Source of the DNA: Paenibacillus sp. PvR098
GTDB lineage: Bacteria; Bacillota; Bacilli; Paenibacillales; NBRC-103111
Assembly: GCF_017833255.1 (NCBI RefSeq)
Contig: NZ_JAFIBU010000001.1
Coordinates: forward strand, 4,231,501 to 4,295,500
Reading direction: 5' to 3'
DNA length: 64,000 nucleotides
Shown here: positions 51,738 through 61,202 of the stretch, piece by piece
Position numbering within the stretch: the first letter of the stretch is position 1
Layout: every line of letters starts with the position of its first letter
The notes under the pieces: generated by a model
Told to the model about the DNA's origin: nothing
The model's database searches: none
Seen by the model: the letters and a program-made list of their open reading frames with translations, nothing else
Program-made: the position numbers and the translations under genes

Positions 51738-52217
51738 ATGATCAGCGGAAACGAGACCTTCATTCGTAGAGTTGTTTGTTTATGGATAGGAATGATCGGA
51801 CTGCTGCTGTTAGTGCTGCCTGTTTCGACCGTGCAAGCCGGCTTAGTAGATCGGATTAAAGATATATACGGGATGCCCGAGCAGTTAGGTCAACTCCAGG
51901 AGCAATATAATGATGCTAAGCAAACGCTCGAGCAGAACCGAGCGCAGCTCGAAGAGACGCTCAAGCGATCGGAGGAAGCGGCACAGCGCTATCAAGAGAC
52001 CGAAGAACGTCTCCGGCAGGAGAACGAACAGCTTCGTGCCCGTAACGAGCGGCTAGAGGAGCTGATAGGGAAATGGGAGGCGGCTGAGCGAGCACAGGAA
52101 AGAAGAACTCGACAGATCGTCACTACGGCAATGACGGCTGCAGGGCTGGTGCTGCTTTATTTTGTGCTCACGCGATTGGTTCGGGTTGCGGTCTGGCGGC
52201 GTAACCGGAACGGTTAG
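51738..52217 (+). CDS. Membrane-anchored coiled-coil protein
   Basis: One hundred fifty-nine residues. A signal-like helix (VVCLWIGMIGLLLLVLPVSTVQA) is followed by a long heptad-patterned coiled coil (LGQLQEQYNDAKQTLEQNRAQLEETLKRSEEAAQRYQETEERLRQENEQLRARNERLEELIGKWE). A second membrane helix follows (IVTTAMTAAGLVLLYFVLTRLVRVAV). The coiled coil therefore sits outside the cytoplasm between two anchors. GGGAGGGAC precedes ATG 51738. It lies 16 bases before the AIM24 gene, suggesting co-expression. Function unknown. Confidence 0.82.
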   Translation: MISGNETFIRRVVCLWIGMIGLLLLVLPVSTVQAGLVDRIKDIYGMPEQLGQLQEQYNDAKQTLEQNRAQLEETLKRSEEAAQRYQETEERLRQENEQLRARNERLEELIGKWEAAERAQERRTRQIVTTAMTAAGLVLLYFVLTRLVRVAVWRRNRNG

Positions 52218-52233
52218 CCCTGGGAGGTGCGGG

Positions 52234-52932
52234 ATGAAGATTCACGTAGATGGAATGAGTGCGGAAGGACAAGCGGCGGCTGTAGAGCTCGAAGAGGATG
52301 AGTCCGTGTGTGTGCTTCATCCGCGTCAAATCATCGCGTTCCAAGGTCATTCGGTAAGTCGCGAAGATCGTCTGCTTAGCCTGTCCGGTATGTACAGTAA
52401 GAAGAAGTGGATCGAATCGCGGCTGTCCGGCCCAGCCCGCTTTGTGCTCGGAGTGCCGGTCGGATACAGCTTCAAAGCATTGGAGCTGCCTGACGATAGT
52501 AATTTGCTGTTCGATATCAAGCACGTTCTTATGTACAGTCAAGGCATGCAGCTGCAGAGCCGGCTGCAGAAGATCAAGCAAGCACTCGTCACCCGAGATT
52601 GGATTCGGATGAAATTTTCAGGCGGAGGCACCATCGGCCTGCTGTCATGCGGTCCGTTGTGTGAGCTTACCATCGATCAAGACCGGCCTGTATATGTGGA
52701 TATAGGCTGTCTTGTGGCTTTTCCGGAAGATGCCAAGCTGCAGCTTTGCGTGTATGGGAATCCGCTCGCCAGCCAGCGGATGAATTACCATTGGGAGGTT
52801 ACCGGAAGAGGAAAAATATTACTCCAGCCTGCTAGACCGGAACGGGGGATGATGGATCCTCTTCAAGGGGATTCTCTCCTTCGCCGCCTGCTGCGGGAGC
52901 TGCTTCCGTTTGGAAACGTCATGATTAAATGA
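52234..52932 (+). CDS. AIM24-family protein
   Basis: Two hundred thirty-two residues with the AIM24/TIGR00266 beta-sandwich-like pattern: VELEEDESVCVLHPRQIIAFQGHSV, WIESRLSGPARFVLGVPVGYSFKALELPDDSNLLFDIKHVLMYSQGMQ and the glycine-rich RMKFSGGGTIGLLSCGPLCELTID. The family is soluble and found in bacteria and mitochondria; its bacterial role is unknown. TGGGAGGTG precedes the ATG, which is chosen over an upstream start inside the previous gene. Most likely an operon with the coiled-coil gene. Confidence 0.85.
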   Translation: MKIHVDGMSAEGQAAAVELEEDESVCVLHPRQIIAFQGHSVSREDRLLSLSGMYSKKKWIESRLSGPARFVLGVPVGYSFKALELPDDSNLLFDIKHVLMYSQGMQLQSRLQKIKQALVTRDWIRMKFSGGGTIGLLSCGPLCELTIDQDRPVYVDIGCLVAFPEDAKLQLCVYGNPLASQRMNYHWEVTGRGKILLQPARPERGMMDPLQGDSLLRRLLRELLPFGNVMIK

Positions 52933-53026
52933 ATATGAAAATAAGCTGTTAAAAGCGGTAAATTACTGAACAGTGGTTGGAATCCTTCATCGGTTTCAAC
53001 ATAAAGCCCGGAATCGAGGTGTAGGC

Positions 53027-54892
53027 ATGGAACATTTGCACGGAACCTATAGCTTCCCTCTCGTTGGTTTGTCGATCGTTATTTCGTTAGTCTCGTCTTA
53101 TTACGCAATCACCCTGTGCGAGCGGGTCTTGACTTTTAACGGACGGGCAAGAGCGTTACGGATTTGGCGTGGCTCCGGCGTCATGGGGCTAGGAATATGG
53201 TCGATGCATTTTGTCGGTTTGCTTGCTTTTCAATTGCCTGTCGATGTTCAATATGATATCCCGTTTCTTATTTTATCCATGGTGCTGCCGGTGTTCGCCT
53301 CTTGGGCTGCGTTGTCCGTGATCTTGAGCCGTTCGGTATCCGGTTTTCATGTGTTTTTCGGGGGCTTGTTTATGGGGTTGTCCATTACGGGTATGCATTA
53401 CACCGGTATGGCGGCGTTACGGCTTCCGGGAACCATTTCGTTTAACCCGTATTGGACGGGTTTGTCTGTCTCGATTGCCTTCATTACTTCCTTCGTGGTC
53501 CTGTATGTGGGGGGGGGCCGCCGAAGAGGGCGCAAGTCTTCCCGCTGGTCTAAGGTCGGTTCGGCCGCTCTGCTTGGGACAGCTATTGCCGGCATGCATT
53601 ATGCCGGGATGATGGCAGCCGAATTCAAAACATATGTCTCTCCATCCGGTAGTGCCCAAAAGAGCGAGGAACTACTGCTTGCTTATTGGATTGGCGCCGC
53701 GGCTCTTCTGTTTCTGATGTTAATTTCCGTGATCCAGTTTATGGACAGAAGATTTGCTTTACGGCTTGCGGACTCGAACAAAAAGAGGTACGATTTTATT
53801 TTTGAACATAATCCCGATATGGTGTGTCTGTTTGATTTAGACGGTCGGCTCCTGCGGACCAATCCGGCAGCGGAACTTATCACGGGATATGACCGGGAGA
53901 TGTTTCTGAGCCGTCCTTTCACCCGCTTCCTAAGCCGGAGGGACAGTATAAAAATCCGCTCCTGCTTCGCCAAGGTAGTGATGGGAACGCCGCAGACGGT
54001 CGAATGTACGATAAGGCATAAGTTGGGATACCCTGTACATTTAAGCACGACAATTGTTCCTATGATTGAAGGGGAGAAGATTGTAGATATTTATACGATT
54101 TCAAAGGACATCACGGAACAGAAAAAAACGGAGCAGCAGCTGCTTCAAGCTAAGAAGGAAGCCGAACAGGCGGCTAAAGTCAAAAGCGAATTTTTGACGG
54201 TGATGAGCCACGAAGTCCGGACGCCGCTCAACGGAGTTATCGGAATGAGCGAAATCCTAATGGATACGGAGCTGGATGAGGAGCAGCAGGAATATGTGAA
54301 GATTATCAGCAAGAGCGGCAAGGATCTGTTGTCTGTCATTAACGATGTGCTCGATTTCTCCAAAATCGAATCGGGAAAAATGTCGTTAAAGCCGGAGATT
54401 TTTCATCTACAGGGTTGTTTGAACGACACGCTGCGTTTGTTTATTCCCGAGGTACGGCAGCGCGGATTGAGTCTCGCGTTTTACGTGGATCCGGCTGTGC
54501 CGGAGATTATCATTGGCGATGAAGGACGGCTCAAGCAGGTGTTAATCAATTTGATCGGCAATGCCGTCAAATTTACGGAACATGGGAAGATTGAGGTGTC
54601 GATTCGCCAAGCCTACCGAAAGGGGGAGCAATTACAGCTTGAATTCATGATCCGAGATACAGGAATCGGCATTCATGAGTCGTATATTGCTGATTTGTTC
54701 CAGCCCTTTTATCAATTGGATTCCGGTGCAAGAAGGCATGGAGGTACGGGTCTGGGTCTTTCGATCAGCAAGAAGCTGGTGGAGCTGATGGGTGGGACAA
54801 TTCGCGCGGAATCGGTCCCAGGGCAAGGCTCTACGTTCACCTTCTCCATTCAAGCGTACTGCAGTGAAGATAAAATCGCCGTTCAGCTATAG
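53027..54892 (+). CDS. MHYT-PAS histidine kinase
   Basis: Membrane sensor kinase of 621 residues. Residues 1-230 form the MHYT domain, seven helices with three motif copies: [20 protein letters not shown] and [10 protein letters not shown]; their Met/His residues may bind copper. A PAS domain follows near 255-370 ([40 protein letters not shown]). Then come HisKA ([25 protein letters not shown], His near 395) and HATPase ([38 protein letters not shown]). No receiver domain is attached and no response regulator is adjacent. ATG at 53027 is the family-like start ([10 protein letters not shown]). An own terminator overlaps its stop. Confidence 0.9.
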   Translation: MEHLHGTYSFPLVGLSIVISLVSSYYAITLCERVLTFNGRARALRIWRGSGVMGLGIWSMHFVGLLAFQLPVDVQYDIPFLILSMVLPVFASWAALSVILSRSVSGFHVFFGGLFMGLSITGMHYTGMAALRLPGTISFNPYWTGLSVSIAFITSFVVLYVGGGRRRGRKSSRWSKVGSAALLGTAIAGMHYAGMMAAEFKTYVSPSGSAQKSEELLLAYWIGAAALLFLMLISVIQFMDRRFALRLADSNKKRYDFIFEHNPDMVCLFDLDGRLLRTNPAAELITGYDREMFLSRPFTRFLSRRDSIKIRSCFAKVVMGTPQTVECTIRHKLGYPVHLSTTIVPMIEGEKIVDIYTISKDITEQKKTEQQLLQAKKEAEQAAKVKSEFLTVMSHEVRTPLNGVIGMSEILMDTELDEEQQEYVKIISKSGKDLLSVINDVLDFSKIESGKMSLKPEIFHLQGCLNDTLRLFIPEVRQRGLSLAFYVDPAVPEIIIGDEGRLKQVLINLIGNAVKFTEHGKIEVSIRQAYRKGEQLQLEFMIRDTGIGIHESYIADLFQPFYQLDSGARRHGGTGLGLSISKKLVELMGGTIRAESVPGQGSTFTFSIQAYCSEDKIAVQL

Positions 54893-54911
54893 CTGAGCGG
54901 TGATTTTTTTG
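54874..54911 (+). terminator. Terminator overlapping the MHYT-kinase stop
   Basis: AATCGCCGTTCAGCT (54874-54888) pairs with AGCTGAGCGGTGATT (54891-54905), then T6. The stem begins inside the last codons. Confidence 0.9.
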
Positions 54912-55051
54912 CGCTAAACAGCGGCTTCACTATAGAGCCAATGACTTGCATATGAAATGCAATCGTATCCATTTGTCTCCATAACCGTACATGAGCTATA
55001 CTAAAGTAAGTAGATGTTCAGTCACGTCAAGAGGGGGAGAGACACGGCTAG

Positions 55052-55942
55052 ATGGATACGATTACGCATACGCTGTTTGGTTTAACGCTATATGGCGCCG
55101 TAAATAAAACCCGCATGACACGCAGGGAGAAGCAGGCGCTCCTGTTCACGACCGTAACAGGCTCGCAAATTCCCGACATCGATGTGATCTCCGCTTGGTG
55201 GGATACGGCGGGGCGCTATCAGATGTGGCATAGGGGATTAACCCATTCGCTCTTCATGGTGCCGGTTTTTGCAGCCCTGATTGCTGGCATTGTCCGGCTT
55301 CTATGGAAGGTCAAGGGCTGGAACTGGTTTGTCATCGGCTTGATCGCCGTGTTCATCCACAGCACCAGCGATTTGTTCAACGCTTGGGGGACTGGCTATT
55401 TGGAGCCGTTCTCGACCGTGCGCATTACTTTCGGAACCATCCCGATCGTCGATTTGGTGTTCTGGGCGCTTATGCTCGGCGGATGGCTGTGGGTCTTTCT
55501 TCGCAAACGCAGCGGTCGGTTACAGGGGCCTTCGCACCGAGTTTACCGTACCGTATGGCTGCTGATCGCCCTGCACGTGGGATTGCAATCTGTCCAGGGC
55601 TATACACTCTATAAGCAGGTAGATCACCAATATGAGCAGGTGGCGCTTGCCGCGGATTTCGTGCCGGGGACGTTCACGGTTATCGGGAAGAATGGCGACA
55701 CGATCGTCCTGTCCCGGGGAACGGTATGGACTGGCATTCATCCGGTGACCCAACTGAAGTCGAATGAAGATGCCGACTTGGAGACACTGTTTGCCACCAA
55801 TCCGAAGGCAAAGACGCTGTACGAGTGGTCGCCGTTCGTTGTCATCGTGGAAGACGACAAGCGTCTTGGCTTGTACGATCCTCGCTTTTACCGGAACGGT
55901 CAATCATTTCTCTTCGAATACATGGAGAAGCAGGGGCTTTGA
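55052..55942 (+). CDS. YdjM-like membrane-bound metal-dependent hydrolase (DUF457)
   Basis: Integral membrane protein of 296 residues. N-terminal MDTITHTLFGLTLYGAV and GSQIPDIDVISAWWDTAGRYQMWHRGLTHSLFMVP carry the conserved His/Asp positions of the LexA-regulated YdjM family (H6, D47-like, HRGLTHS near 70). Four hydrophobic helices follow, then a C-terminal extracytoplasmic domain (VALAADFVPGTFTVIGKNGDTIVLSRGTVWTG...). The family is annotated as a metal-dependent hydrolase; its substrate is not known. AGAGGGGGAGAG precedes the ATG. Confidence 0.88.
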   Translation: MDTITHTLFGLTLYGAVNKTRMTRREKQALLFTTVTGSQIPDIDVISAWWDTAGRYQMWHRGLTHSLFMVPVFAALIAGIVRLLWKVKGWNWFVIGLIAVFIHSTSDLFNAWGTGYLEPFSTVRITFGTIPIVDLVFWALMLGGWLWVFLRKRSGRLQGPSHRVYRTVWLLIALHVGLQSVQGYTLYKQVDHQYEQVALAADFVPGTFTVIGKNGDTIVLSRGTVWTGIHPVTQLKSNEDADLETLFATNPKAKTLYEWSPFVVIVEDDKRLGLYDPRFYRNGQSFLFEYMEKQGL

Positions 55943-55967
55943 TCTCTCCTGCAGAGCTATACCAACG

Positions 55968-56014
55968 AAACAACGCCTCTTTCCTGGCAGCATGCCAGGA
56001 AAGAGGCGTTGTTT
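55968..56014. terminator. Long perfect bidirectional terminator
   Basis: AAACAACGCCTCTTTCCTGG... (from 55968) pairs with the complementary arm ending GGCGTTGTTT (to 56014) around a 5-base AGCAT centre, over 20 bp without mismatch, between convergent genes. Confidence 0.93.
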
Positions 56015-56029
56015 CTGTTTCACAATGAT

Positions 56030-57490
56030 TTAGGGCGTGTAAAAATTTTGTGTGTAATAGATGTTGAGTTTTCCGCCGAAGTGCACTCCGACACCCAAGC
56101 GCTTAAAGCTGCCAAGCAAATTTTTGCGGTGGCCTTCAGAGTTCATCCAGCCATGATGGGCGAAGATGGCGCTCGTTTGGCCTGCGGCAATGTTCTCGGC
56201 TGCAGCGCGGAATCTGAGGCCGTCCTGCTCCATTCGGTCAAACGGGCTAAGACCGCTTAGATTCGAATGGTCAAAGTAGCCCTTGGCGGCCATATCTTGA
56301 CTATGTTTGCGAGCTGTGGAGGCTATTGCATCATCCCAGGCGAATGGCGCAAGCCCTAGCTTGGCTCTTCCCGCATTGGCAAGGTCGATGCTTTGACGCT
56401 CGTAAGCTCTTGCCAGCGCATCGCTGGCTTTGGGGTAGAAGGCTTCCAGCGAAATCTCCGTTGACTTGCCGATCACTTGGACTCCAGTGACGACATTGCT
56501 CCGATGCAGGTCGTAGAAGAAGGTGACATAAGCATCGCTAATCTCATAGGTTCCGTGCTCGCCTTTGCCGTAATTCGTCATGAAACGGGTGTTGCCTTTC
56601 AGTATGAACGAAACCGGGGTGCCGTACTGCTTATCCACTTCAGCTTTGCCTGAACCATCGGCTATTCCGCGGTCAGTGCGCCAATTGGCCGATGGAGAGT
56701 ATAGCGCAACGACTTTATTTCCGCTAATGCCGATTTGCGCGTAGTCGTTGTAATCTTGGTTGTAAATATACCAGTGAAAGCCATACTCGCTTGCATCCTT
56801 GCGAGCGGGTGCTCCGAGCTTCTCTGTCACTGAATCGACGGTATCGCCGATCGCAATGCCTTTCACGGATATCGCAGCATTCGCAGCCGCTGGGATGCTA
56901 GGTTTGGACTGGGCAGGCGCTGCATGCAAGCGGAAGGAATTTTGCTTCATATTCAGAATGAACTGAACCGCTTCGGCACGGGTTAATTTGTCCACTGCTT
57001 TATAACCTTCGATCGTAGCGGCGGTTTTCCCTTGAGACAAGCCCTGGTCCAGCAAATAACGGATGGAATCGTTCAAGCCCATCGTGCCGTTTTGCGTGGC
57101 AGCGATTAATCTCGCCACATATCCCCGGTTGTATAAGCTTCGGTTAGCATTATTAAGAACAGGCCACTGCTGCCCCCATGCATAATTATAATAAGGCTCG
57201 TACCAAGCAGCGCCGGGTCCAGCAGTAGACACGGCCGTTTCCGGGTAAGCACGTAGAAGCATGGCGAGAAACTCAGGTTCGGAAACCACTTGGTCGGGAC
57301 GGAAAGTGCCGTCCTCATATCCATTAACAATGCCGTTATCTGCTGCCCATGTGACGGCTTTAGAGCTCCAATGGCGAGATGTATCCTTGAAGCCGCTTAA
57401 GCCAGCAGCGGTGGATGAGGGGACAACGGATAGTAGGGTAGTAACCCCTAGGGTAACCGACAGGACATAAGACAACCATCGTTTATTCAA
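56030..57490 (-). CDS. SLH- and CAP-domain surface protein
   Basis: Secreted protein of 486 residues. A signal peptide (WLSYVLSVTLGVTTLLSVVPSSTAA) is followed by S-layer-homology repeats (FKDTSRHWSSKAVTWAADNGIVNGYEDGTFRPDQVVSEPEF, and a weaker one around residues 115-180). Next is a CAP-associated N-domain (IAIGDTVDSVTEKLGAPARKDASEYGFHWYIYN) near 210-340. The C-terminal CAP/SCP domain has SIDLANAGRAKLGLAPFAWDDAIASTARKHSQDMAAKGYFDH and HHGWMNSEGHRKNLLGSFKRLGVGV. SLH repeats attach it to pyruvylated wall polymers. YlbC and YkwD of Bacillus share the CAP part. Function unclear. Confidence 0.9.
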   Translation of the reverse strand: MNKRWLSYVLSVTLGVTTLLSVVPSSTAAGLSGFKDTSRHWSSKAVTWAADNGIVNGYEDGTFRPDQVVSEPEFLAMLLRAYPETAVSTAGPGAAWYEPYYNYAWGQQWPVLNNANRSLYNRGYVARLIAATQNGTMGLNDSIRYLLDQGLSQGKTAATIEGYKAVDKLTRAEAVQFILNMKQNSFRLHAAPAQSKPSIPAAANAAISVKGIAIGDTVDSVTEKLGAPARKDASEYGFHWYIYNQDYNDYAQIGISGNKVVALYSPSANWRTDRGIADGSGKAEVDKQYGTPVSFILKGNTRFMTNYGKGEHGTYEISDAYVTFFYDLHRSNVVTGVQVIGKSTEISLEAFYPKASDALARAYERQSIDLANAGRAKLGLAPFAWDDAIASTARKHSQDMAAKGYFDHSNLSGLSPFDRMEQDGLRFRAAAENIAAGQTSAIFAHHGWMNSEGHRKNLLGSFKRLGVGVHFGGKLNIYYTQNFYTP

Positions 57491-57621
57491 AACGCATTCC
57501 TCCTCTTCCCTATAGTGTTCGTGTCCACCTTACTATATTAGTCGGTTTTTATATTGTACATGTCAAGCGCAACCATTTTGTTATATAATTTCATTACCAA
57601 CACATTATTGGAGGGGTAATC

Positions 57622-57660
57622 AAAGAGCCGCCTATTGCGCGGGGCAACAGGCGGCTCTTT
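57622..57660 (-). terminator. Terminator of the 48-residue gene
   Basis: AAAGAGCCGCCT (57622-57633) pairs with AGGCGGCTCTTT (57649-57660); immediately follows the small gene on the minus strand. Confidence 0.88.
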
Positions 57661-57679
57661 GTGGCTTGCTCTTATAGCG

Positions 57680-57826
57680 TTAGCGCTTGTTCTTCTTGGC
57701 GGTATCGCTTGCTTTTGCGGCTTCGCGAGAAACGGTGTCTTCCGCCAGCTTGTCACCGAATTGATCCAGTCGGCTTGGACTGCTTGCAGGTCCGTCATTG
57801 TCCGGTTTACTGTTTCTTCCACTCAT
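57680..57826 (-). CDS. Small hydrophilic protein (48 residues)
   Basis: Complete small gene: it starts MSGRNSKPDNDGPASSPSRL, continues DQFGDKLAEDTVSREAAKAS and ends DTAKKNKR. A near-perfect ribosome site GGAGGTGAT lies 7 bases before the ATG and a strong terminator follows, so it is very probably real. It is rich in Ser, Ala, Lys and Asp with no Cys, Trp or hydrophobic stretch, and is probably disordered. It resembles the small hydrophilic proteins of spore-formers in composition, but I recognise no family. Confidence 0.75.
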   Translation of the reverse strand: MSGRNSKPDNDGPASSPSRLDQFGDKLAEDTVSREAAKASDTAKKNKR

Positions 57827-57993
57827 GAACGATCACCTCCATGTGATAGCGTGCCTAAACTTCCGCCAGATTATAACCATACATTCGAGTTCCATATAAC
57901 AGAACGCGGACCTTGTGAGGGCCGGGCTTCGGATTTAAGATGAAACTATCCAAAACTATAACAGGTTTTACTATGCTGAGGAGGATGGTTTCA

Positions 57994-59469
57994 ATGCAGA
58001 CACAATCCGTGAGCAAGCCACAAACAAAGGCAATCGACTGCATGCATTTTATTGACGGGAAATACGTTCCATCATTGAATGGAAAGACGTTTGATAACAT
58101 CAATCCGGCAACGGAAGAGGTGATCGGTAAGGTTGCTGAAGGAGGCAAGGAAGAGATTGATCTCGCCGTTGCCGCCGCCAAGAGAGCGTTAAACGGCCCT
58201 TGGAAGACCATGACGATGAATGAACGAATCGCTGTTCTCCGCAGAGTGGGGGACTTGATTCTGGAGCGTAAGGAGGAGCTTGCCGAACTGGAGTCAATCG
58301 ATACCGGTAAACCTATTTGGCTTTCGAGCAGCATCGATATTCCGAGGGCCGCATATAATTTTCATTTTTTTGCCGATTATTTGCGTTCCGACGGGACGGA
58401 AGCATATCAAATGGATAACGTGGCTATTAACTACGCTATTCGCCGTCCGCTCGGCGTCGTGGGCTTGATCAATCCTTGGAACCTTCCGATGCTGCTGATG
58501 ACCTGGAAGCTGGCCCCATGTCTGGCTGCTGGAAACACGGTTGTGATGAAACCGGCTGAGCTAACACCGATGACAGCGACGCTTCTCGGTCAAATTTGTA
58601 AGGATGCAGGAATTCCCGATGGCGTGGTGAACCTGGTGCACGGCTTCGGACCGGATTCCGCCGGCTCAGCTTTGACAGAGCATCCTGACGTCAACGGGAT
58701 TTCGTTCACTGGCGAAACGACAACCGGGAAAATCATCATGAGTGCCGCATCGAAAACCTTAAAACGTTTATCTTATGAATTGGGCGGCAAAAACCCGAAT
58801 GTTATTTTTGCGGATTCGAATTTGGACGAAGTGATTGAAACTACGATGAAGTCCAGCTTTATCAATCAAGGGGAAGTTTGCCTCTGCGGATCGAGAATTT
58901 ATGTGGAGCGTCCTGCATATGAATCATTCTTGGAGAAGTTCGTAGCAAAAACCAAAGAGCTCGTTGTAGGCGATCCATTTGAAGCCAAAACGAAAGTGGG
59001 CGCTCTGATCAGTGAAGAACATTTTCACCGGGTAAACAGCTACATCGAGTTGGCCAAGCAGGAAGGCGGCACGATTCTCACTGGAGGCCAGAGACCGGAG
59101 GGGCTTGATAAAGGCTTTTATCTAGAGCCTACCATTATCGTAGGGCTGGATAGCAACTGCAGAACCGTAAAGGAAGAAATTTTCGGGCCGGTCGTCACGG
59201 TCATTCCCTTCGATACGGAGGAAGAAGTTTTGGCTCAAGTGAATGACACTCACTATGGATTAAGCGCTTCCATTTGGACTAACGACCTGCGCCGTGCACA
59301 CCGTGTTGCCGGACAAATCGAAGCAGGCATTGTATGGGTGAACACCTGGTTCCTGCGCGATCTCCGCACTCCTTTTGGCGGGATGAAGCAAAGCGGCATC
59401 GGCCGCGAGGGCGGAAAGCACAGTCTTGAATTTTACTCTGAGTTAACCAATATCTGCATTAAGCTTTGA
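57994..59469 (+). CDS. dmpC: 2-hydroxymuconic semialdehyde dehydrogenase
   Basis: NAD-dependent aldehyde dehydrogenase of about 491 residues that oxidises the ring-cleavage product 2-hydroxymuconate semialdehyde to 2-hydroxymuconate. Motifs: PWNLPMLLMTWKLAPCLAAGNTVVMKPAE (cofactor), SFTGETTTGK, the general-base Glu in LSYELGGKNPNVIF and the nucleophile Cys in NQGEVCLCGSRIYV (about 296). VNTWFLRDLRTPFGGMKQSGIGREGG is typical of the XylG/DmpC branch. ATG 57994 is chosen because GAGGAGG lies 9 bases upstream; an ATG at 57940 lacks a site. It heads a six-gene operon. Confidence 0.92.
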   Translation: MQTQSVSKPQTKAIDCMHFIDGKYVPSLNGKTFDNINPATEEVIGKVAEGGKEEIDLAVAAAKRALNGPWKTMTMNERIAVLRRVGDLILERKEELAELESIDTGKPIWLSSSIDIPRAAYNFHFFADYLRSDGTEAYQMDNVAINYAIRRPLGVVGLINPWNLPMLLMTWKLAPCLAAGNTVVMKPAELTPMTATLLGQICKDAGIPDGVVNLVHGFGPDSAGSALTEHPDVNGISFTGETTTGKIIMSAASKTLKRLSYELGGKNPNVIFADSNLDEVIETTMKSSFINQGEVCLCGSRIYVERPAYESFLEKFVAKTKELVVGDPFEAKTKVGALISEEHFHRVNSYIELAKQEGGTILTGGQRPEGLDKGFYLEPTIIVGLDSNCRTVKEEIFGPVVTVIPFDTEEEVLAQVNDTHYGLSASIWTNDLRRAHRVAGQIEAGIVWVNTWFLRDLRTPFGGMKQSGIGREGGKHSLEFYSELTNICIKL

Positions 59470-59485
59470 TGAAGGAGGAATAGCG

Positions 59486-60271
59486 GTGAATGTGATTAAG
59501 AGCGTGTCATTCGCGGACCATCTGGCGCAAGCGGAGCAATCGGGAGCCGGCGTAGAGCCATTAACCGTTTTGGAGCCAAACATCACGATCGAAGAAGCCT
59601 ACCATGTCCAATTAAAGACCATTGAACGAAAAGTCGAGGCCGGAGCCAAAATCGTCGGAAAAAAAATCGGCCTAACCTCGCTCGCCATGCAAAAACTGCT
59701 TGGTGTGGACCAACCGGACTATGGCCATTTGTTGGATAGCATGGTGGTAGAAAACCAAGGGGCAATTCCGTTCAACCGCGTTCTTCAACCTAAAGTGGAG
59801 GCGGAAATCGCCTTCAAATTAAAACGGGACCTGATCGGACCCCGGGTGACGGTGACCGACGTATTGCTAGCTACGGAATATGTGGTGCCTGCGCTTGAGA
59901 TTGTGGACAGCAGGATCAAGGATTGGAAAATCAAGCTCCAGGATACGATCGCTGACAATGCCTCCTCCGGTTTATATGTATTGGGCGGTAATCCGGTGAA
60001 GGTGCATGAAGTGGATTTGGCGCAAATCGGCATGGTCTTGTATAAGAATGGTGAAATGGTGAATACCGGGGTAGGCGCGGCGGCTCTTGGCCATCCCGCC
60101 AGCTGCGTAGCGTGGCTCGCGAACAAATTATTCGAATTCGGTATCGTATTAAAAGCGGGCGAGGTCATTCTTTCCGGTGCGCTATCTGCAGCGGTCAATG
60201 CGGAGCCAGGAGATTCCTTCAGCGCACGATTGGCTCATCTTGGCGAAGTCAGCGTAAGGTTTACCGACTAA
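59486..60271 (+). CDS. dmpE: 2-oxopent-4-enoate hydratase
   Basis: Hydratase of 261 residues (DmpE/MhpD) that adds water to 2-oxopent-4-enoate to give 4-hydroxy-2-oxovalerate. [47 protein letters not shown] with the metal-binding Glu pair, ALEIVDSRIKDWKIKLQDTIADNASSG and GHPASCVAWLANKL closely follow MhpD. The IADNASSG form distinguishes it from the decarboxylase paralogue at 62241. Start is GTG after AAGGAGGA. Third-last step of the pathway, and co-transcribed. Confidence 0.9.
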   Translation: MNVIKSVSFADHLAQAEQSGAGVEPLTVLEPNITIEEAYHVQLKTIERKVEAGAKIVGKKIGLTSLAMQKLLGVDQPDYGHLLDSMVVENQGAIPFNRVLQPKVEAEIAFKLKRDLIGPRVTVTDVLLATEYVVPALEIVDSRIKDWKIKLQDTIADNASSGLYVLGGNPVKVHEVDLAQIGMVLYKNGEMVNTGVGAAALGHPASCVAWLANKLFEFGIVLKAGEVILSGALSAAVNAEPGDSFSARLAHLGEVSVRFTD

Positions 60272-60298
60272 ATCATGATGTAAGGGGGAAGGTACAGA

Positions 60299-61183
60299 AT
60301 GTCTAAGGTGAAAGCGGCTATTCTAGGTTCAGGGAATATTGGGACGGATTTAATGATTAAACTTGGACGCTCCGAAATATTGGAGTTAACGGCGATGATC
60401 GGGATCGATCCCGAATCGGACGGCCTGCGCCGGGCTAAGGAAATCGGATGCCGGACATTTGCCGGCGGTTTAAAACAGTTTTTAGAGGAAGCTCCGGAAT
60501 TAGCAGACATCGTGTTCGACGCCACCTCGGCCAAAACTCATATCCGTCATGCCAAAATGTTAAGAGAAGCGGGTAAGCTTGCCATTGACTTGACGCCGGC
60601 GGCTGTAGGGCCTTATGTCATTCCGTCTGCGAACCTGAACGCGCACATGGATGCGGACAATATTAATTTAATTACATGCGGAGGCCAAGCTACCATTCCT
60701 ATTGTACATGCCATTAACCGTGTTCATCCGGTGAGCTATACCGAAATCGTAGCCACGATTTCAAGTGCGAGCGCAGGCCCCGGAACGCGCGCCAACATCG
60801 ATGAATTTACAGAAACGACGTCTCATGGTCTTGAACAAATCGGTGGAGCCAAAAAAGGAAAAGCGATCATTATTATGAATCCTGCGGAACCGCCGATCCT
60901 TATGCGGGATACGGTATATGCGTTAGTGGAGGGGCAGATCGACGAAGCCGCCGTATCGCGCTCCATCACGGACACGGTAAGCTATATCCAATCGTACGTT
61001 CCGGGTTACCGACTTCGTACCGAGCCGATATACGATGGCAATAAAGTGACCGTGTTCCTGGAGGTGGAGGGAGCAGGGGACTATCTGCCGAAGTACTCCG
61101 GCAATCTCGATATTATGACGGCGTCTGCGGTTAAAGTGGCGGAAGAATTCGCTAAAAATAGAATAAGCCAATCTGCGGTGTAA
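60299..61183 (+). CDS. dmpF: Acetaldehyde dehydrogenase (acylating)
   Basis: Enzyme of 294 residues that converts acetaldehyde, CoA and NAD to acetyl-CoA. The Rossmann motif is [21 protein letters not shown], the catalytic Cys127 lies in [16 protein letters not shown], and [53 protein letters not shown] is the family dimer and active-site region. In this family it forms a channelling complex with the aldolase encoded next. AAGGGGGAAGG precedes the ATG. Confidence 0.95.
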   Translation: MSKVKAAILGSGNIGTDLMIKLGRSEILELTAMIGIDPESDGLRRAKEIGCRTFAGGLKQFLEEAPELADIVFDATSAKTHIRHAKMLREAGKLAIDLTPAAVGPYVIPSANLNAHMDADNINLITCGGQATIPIVHAINRVHPVSYTEIVATISSASAGPGTRANIDEFTETTSHGLEQIGGAKKGKAIIIMNPAEPPILMRDTVYALVEGQIDEAAVSRSITDTVSYIQSYVPGYRLRTEPIYDGNKVTVFLEVEGAGDYLPKYSGNLDIMTASAVKVAEEFAKNRISQSAV

Positions 61184-61202
61184 CGGGAAGGGGAGAATGA
61201 AA

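Noticed and set aside
57538-57822. 94-codon minus-strand frame overlapping the 48-residue gene
   Set aside because: It lacks its own ribosome site and runs through the terminator hairpin; the shorter frame 57680-57826 has GGAGGTGAT and an ideal layout.
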